From Salmonella enterica subsp. houtenae serovar Houten (GTDB lineage Bacteria > Pseudomonadota > Gammaproteobacteria > Enterobacterales > Enterobacteriaceae): a DNA stretch of 64,000 bases. The notes under the pieces are model-generated. The model saw only the letters and a program-made list of their open reading frames with translations, did not search any database and was not told where the DNA came from. The stretch spans positions 4,278,001 to 4,342,000 of the forward strand of contig LS483478.1 of assembly GCA_900478215.1 (NCBI GenBank). The letters are read 5' to 3'. Numbering within the stretch: the first letter of the stretch is position 1; the number at the start of each line of letters is the position of its first letter. Made by a program: the position numbers and the translations under genes. Shown one piece after another: positions 60,767 to 64,000 of this stretch.

Positions 60767-62500
60767 ATGCAATCCACATTACTCCAGACTAAACCCGCGT
60801 TTAGCTGGAAAGCCCTGGGCTGGGCACTTCTCTACTTTTGGTTCTTTTCCACCCTTCTGCAGGCCATTATTTATCTCACCGGATACAGTGGGACAAACGG
60901 TCTGCGGGATTCGCTACTGTACAGCTCACTGTGGCTGATCCCCGTCTTTCTGTTTCCAAACCGCATCCGGGTCATTGCTGCCGTCATTGGCGTCGTGCTC
61001 TGGGCCGCCTCGCTGGCGGCGCTGAGCTATTACGTGATCTACGGGCAGGAGTTCTCGCAAAGCGTGCTGTTTGTGATGTTTGAAACCAACGCCAATGAAG
61101 CCAGCGAATATTTAAGCCAATATTTCAGTCTGAAAATTGTTCTTGTCGCGCTGGCTTATACGGCAGCGGCGATTTTGCTGTGGACACGTCTGCGCCCGGT
61201 CTATATTCCATCGCCCTGGCGTTATCTGGTGTCGTTTGCCCTACTATATGGGCTGATCCTGCATCCCATCGCGATGAATACTTTTATCAAGAATAAGTCG
61301 ATGGAGAAAACGCTGGATAGCCTGGCGTCGCGAATGGAGCCCGCCGCGCCGTGGCAATTTATTACCGGTTACTATCAGTACCGTTTACAGCTCGCCTCGC
61401 TGAATAAACTGCTGAATGAAAACGACGCTCTGCCGCCGTTGGCTAATTTCAAAGACAATTCTGGCGATGCGCCGCGCACGCTGGTACTGGTAATTGGCGA
61501 ATCGACCCAGCGTGGTCGTATGAGCCTGTACGGTTATCCGCGCGAAACCACGCCGGAACTGGACGCGCTGCATAAAACCGACCCCAGGCTGACCGTATTT
61601 AATAATGTGGTGACTTCACGCCCGTACACCATTGAGATTCTGCAACAGGCGCTAACATTCGCGGACGAAAAGAACCCGGACTGGTATCTGACGAAGCCGT
61701 CGCTGATGAATATGATGAAACAGGCCGGGTATAAAACCTTCTGGATCACTAACCAGCAGACGATGACGGCGCGTAATACCATGCTGACCGTGTTCTCTAA
61801 GCAGACTGATAAGCAGTTCTATATGAACCAGCAGCGCACTCAAAGCGCACGCGAATATGACAGCAACGTGCTGGCGCCGTTTAAAGCGGTGTTAGCCGAC
61901 CCGGCGCCCAAAAAATTCATTATTGTGCATCTGCTGGGAACGCACATTAAGTACAAGTTCCGCTATCCGGAAAACCAGGGCAAGTTTGAGGGTAAAACCG
62001 ACCATGTTCCACCGGGATTAAGCAGTGACGAACTGGAATCGTATAACGATTACGACAACGCGAATCTGTATAACGATTATATCGTCGCCAGCCTGATTAA
62101 GGACTATAAAGCGACCGATCCGAACGGTTTCCTGCTCTATTTCTCCGATCACGGTGAAGAGGTGTATGATACGCCGCCGCATAAGACGCAGGGACGGAAC
62201 GAAGATTCGCCAACCCGTCATATGTATACGGTGCCGTTCCTGCTGTGGACCTCAGAGAAATGGCAGGCGGCGCATCCGCGCGACTTCTCGCAGGATGTCG
62301 ATCGTAAGTACAGCAGCTCCGAGCTTATCCATACCTGGTCTGACTTAGCGGGCCTGACCTATGATGGCTATGACCCGACGCGTTCCATCACCAGCCCGCA
62401 ATTCAAAGCAACCACGCGCTGGATTGGCAACCCGTATAAGAAGAACGCGCTGATTGATTACGATACGTTGCCGTATGGCGATCAGCCAGGGAATCAGTAA
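60767..62500 (+). CDS. cptA: CptA (EptC/YijP), LPS-core phosphoethanolamine transferase
   Basis: A 577-residue inner-membrane protein. Five hydrophobic helices lie in the first ~185 residues, followed by a periplasmic sulfatase-fold domain. The nucleophile threonine is in VIGESTQRGRMSLYGYPRE. FSDHGEEVYD carries metal ligands and RHMYTVPFLLW is also conserved. In Salmonella it adds phosphoethanolamine to heptose I of the LPS core and is linked to PmrA. I see no fully convincing PmrA box in the 211-base upstream gap. Confidence 0.93.
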   Translation: MQSTLLQTKPAFSWKALGWALLYFWFFSTLLQAIIYLTGYSGTNGLRDSLLYSSLWLIPVFLFPNRIRVIAAVIGVVLWAASLAALSYYVIYGQEFSQSVLFVMFETNANEASEYLSQYFSLKIVLVALAYTAAAILLWTRLRPVYIPSPWRYLVSFALLYGLILHPIAMNTFIKNKSMEKTLDSLASRMEPAAPWQFITGYYQYRLQLASLNKLLNENDALPPLANFKDNSGDAPRTLVLVIGESTQRGRMSLYGYPRETTPELDALHKTDPRLTVFNNVVTSRPYTIEILQQALTFADEKNPDWYLTKPSLMNMMKQAGYKTFWITNQQTMTARNTMLTVFSKQTDKQFYMNQQRTQSAREYDSNVLAPFKAVLADPAPKKFIIVHLLGTHIKYKFRYPENQGKFEGKTDHVPPGLSSDELESYNDYDNANLYNDYIVASLIKDYKATDPNGFLLYFSDHGEEVYDTPPHKTQGRNEDSPTRHMYTVPFLLWTSEKWQAAHPRDFSQDVDRKYSSSELIHTWSDLAGLTYDGYDPTRSITSPQFKATTRWIGNPYKKNALIDYDTLPYGDQPGNQ

Positions 62501-62509
62501 CCAGTGTAC

Positions 62510-62592
62510 TGCCCGATGGCGCTAACGCTTATCGGGCCTGACGTTCTTCTCTCCCGCAGACCGGATAAGGCGCAAAGCGCCGCTATCCGGCA
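62510..62592. repeat. Pair of REP units (BIME) between cptA and yijO
   Basis: TGCCCGATGGCGCTAACGCT with TATCGGGC, then, in opposite orientation, CCGGATAAGGCGCAAAGCGC with CGCTATCCGGCA. Two inverted REP units make a BIME. Confidence 0.8.
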
Positions 62593-62660
62593 ATAATTGC
62601 TTGAGGACACCGGTTTTCGACGTTACTGTTTCCTCTGTTTGCGATCGGCAAGGGATTATC

Positions 62661-63512
62661 ATGTATCACGACGTCAGCCACCTTCTCTCCCGCCTCATCA
62701 ATGGCCCGCTGCCGCTACGCCAGATCTATTTTGCCAGCGCCAGCGGCCCAGTAGCGGCACTGGCGTACCAGGTGGATTTTCCGCGGCTGGAGATTGTGCT
62801 GGAGGGCGAGCTTACTGACATGAGCATTACCGCCCCGCTTATTCCTTGCGATGTTCTCTACGTTCCGGCTGGCGGCTGGAACATCCCGCAATGGCAAACG
62901 CCGGTCACCACCCTGAGCATCCTGTTTGGCAAACAGCAGTTGGGTTTCAGCGTGGTCCACTGGGACGGTCAGCAGCATCAAAACCTCGTTAAGCAGCACG
63001 TGGCGCGCCGCGGCCCGCGTATCGGCTCTTTCCTGTTACAAACGCTTAATGAGATGCAGATGCAACCCCAGGAGCAACACACCGCCAGGCTGATTGTCGC
63101 CAGCCTGCTAAGCCATTGCCGTGACCTGCTCGGTAGCCAGATCCAGACCGCCTCCCGCAGCCGCGCGCTTTTTGAAGCCATCCGGGAATATATTGATGAA
63201 CACTACGCCGCGCCGTTGACGCGCGAATCGGTGGCGCAGGCGTTTTATATCTCGCCAAATTACCTCTCGCATCTGTTCCAGAAAACGGGAGCCATCGGCT
63301 TTAACGAATACCTGAACCATACGCGACTGGAACACGCTAAAACGTTGCTGAAGGGTTATGACCTGAAAGTTAAAGAGGTGGCGCACCGCTGCGGCTTTGT
63401 CGACAGCAACTATTTCTGCCGTCTGTTTCGCAAAAATACGGAACGTTCGCCGTCGGAGTATCGTCGGCAGTATCACAGCCAACTCACGGAGAAAAAATCC
63501 ACACCACAATAA
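62661..63512 (+). CDS. yijO: YijO, AraC-family transcriptional regulator
   Basis: A 283-residue protein. The N-terminal domain is cupin-like (DVLYVPAGGWNIPQW). The C-terminal AraC double HTH includes LTRESVAQAFYISPNYLSHL and VKEVAHRCGFVDSNYFCRLF with KNTERSPSEYRRQ. The ATG at 62661 (MYHDVSHLLSRLING) matches the family start. Its target genes are not known; neighbours give no firm clue. Confidence 0.9.
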   Translation: MYHDVSHLLSRLINGPLPLRQIYFASASGPVAALAYQVDFPRLEIVLEGELTDMSITAPLIPCDVLYVPAGGWNIPQWQTPVTTLSILFGKQQLGFSVVHWDGQQHQNLVKQHVARRGPRIGSFLLQTLNEMQMQPQEQHTARLIVASLLSHCRDLLGSQIQTASRSRALFEAIREYIDEHYAAPLTRESVAQAFYISPNYLSHLFQKTGAIGFNEYLNHTRLEHAKTLLKGYDLKVKEVAHRCGFVDSNYFCRLFRKNTERSPSEYRRQYHSQLTEKKSTPQ

Positions 63513-63627
63513 AGAAAATGCAGTAGATAAAACGCGTATTTGCTGGATTATTGTAATATTAATGCAAAAAATTTACTCCCCCCCATATGGCATACAGCAG
63601 CACGCTATACGTTAATCATCACCAACT

Positions 63628-63643
63628 TGTGAAGCGAATCACA
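63628..63643. promoter_or_regulatory. CRP-cAMP site upstream of fsaB
   Basis: TGTGAAGCGAATCACA has both CRP half sites, TGTGA and TCACA, with the six-base spacer. It lies 111 bases before fsaB. A second TCACA-type half site follows at about 63656-63661. This implies catabolite-controlled expression of fsaB. Confidence 0.82.
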
Positions 63644-63753
63644 CTTTACTAAGCGCATCACATTTATCCAGTTTTTGGCAGATTTGTCACATAGCGCATC
63701 CCGGCAACGCTCCTTTATCCTGTCGATAACGAAAGCTCACGAAAGGAAAAGCT

Positions 63754-64000
63754 ATGGAACTCTACCTGGATACCGCTAACGTGGCGGAAGTCGAACGCCT
63801 CGCACGCATTTTCCCGATTGCCGGCGTCACCACCAATCCGAGCATTGTGGCAGCCAGCAAAGAATCTGTCTGGGATGTGCTGCCCAGGCTACAAAACGCC
63901 ATCGGCGAAGAAGGCACTTTATTTGCACAAACCATGAGCCGCGACGCGAAAGGGATGGTGGAAGAAGCCAAACGACTGAATAACGCCATCCCCGGCATTG
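63754..64000 (+). CDS. fsaB: FsaB (TalC), fructose-6-phosphate aldolase (5' part)
   Basis: Only the first 82 codons are in the window, MELYLDTANVAEVERLARIF onwards. The beginning (LYLDTA) and the early GVTTNPSIVA motif are typical of the transaldolase-like aldolase family, in which a downstream lysine forms the Schiff base (not in the window). It cleaves fructose 6-phosphate to dihydroxyacetone and glyceraldehyde 3-phosphate. GAAAGG lies before the ATG. A CRP site lies upstream. Confidence 0.93.
   Translation, partial: MELYLDTANVAEVERLARIFPIAGVTTNPSIVAASKESVWDVLPRLQNAIGEEGTLFAQTMSRDAKGMVEEAKRLNNAIPGI

Overview
The window is chromosomal DNA of a Salmonella enterica-like enterobacterium. Gene order and near-identical products follow the Escherichia coli 90-min region (purHD - zraSR/zraP - hupA - hemE - thi operon - rpoBC/ribosomal protein operons - tufB - coaA/birA/murB - rrn - murI/btuB - oxyR - arg cluster - ppc - fsaB). 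The type III effector gene sseK1 between thiH and rpoC points to Salmonella.

Layout. 1-1.75 kb: end of purH and purD. 1.7-5.2 kb: the zinc/envelope-stress regulators zraR and zraS, divergent from zraP, with sigma-54 promoters on both sides and a perfect palindrome between. 5.2-9.8 kb: yjaH, hupA, yjaG, nfi, hemE and nudC on the minus strand. 9.9-16 kb: rsd, then thiCEFSGH behind a TPP riboswitch. 16-21.6 kb: an AT-rich accessory island. 21.6-35.7 kb (minus): rpoC, rpoB, rplL, rplJ, rplA, rplK, nusG, secE, tufB and four tRNAs upstream of tufB. 36-39 kb: coaA, birA, murB. 39.2-45.05 kb (minus): a complete rRNA operon with Ile and Ala tRNAs. 45-53 kb: murI, btuB with a cobalamin riboswitch, trmA, yijD, fabR, sthA, oxyR and the OxyS RNA. 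53-57.5 kb: argH, argB, argC and divergent argE with ARG boxes. 57.9-64 kb: ppc, cptA (eptC), yijO and the start of fsaB.

The most interesting part is the 16-21.6 kb island. It carries (i) an intact 633-residue protein whose N-terminal domain looks like the EspL/OspD/ShET2 cysteine-protease effectors, with a Cys-His-Asp triad at matching spacing and an ankyrin-like repeat tail; (ii) sseK1, an NleB-family arginine-GlcNAc transferase; and (iii) a decayed copy of an NleE/OspZ-type effector. In the decayed copy the reading frame is broken three times, each time at a homopolymer run, and it can be restored by three one-base corrections. The trio espL - nleB - nleE is the same set carried together on the OI-122/IE6 element of attaching-and-effacing E. 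coli, so this looks like a Salmonella relic of that module. Transposase remnants of two different IS families lie at its two edges, and the IS4-family remnant seems to have cut into and rebuilt the rpoC transcription terminator.

The rest is core genome. Its main points of interest are regulatory: TPP and cobalamin riboswitches, the rplL-rpoB attenuator, rRNA P1/P2 promoters, OxyR/OxyS, ERIC and REP elements, and an rRNA operon whose spacer tRNAs differ from the E. coli K-12 operon at this locus. Family comparisons are from memory; no database search was run.
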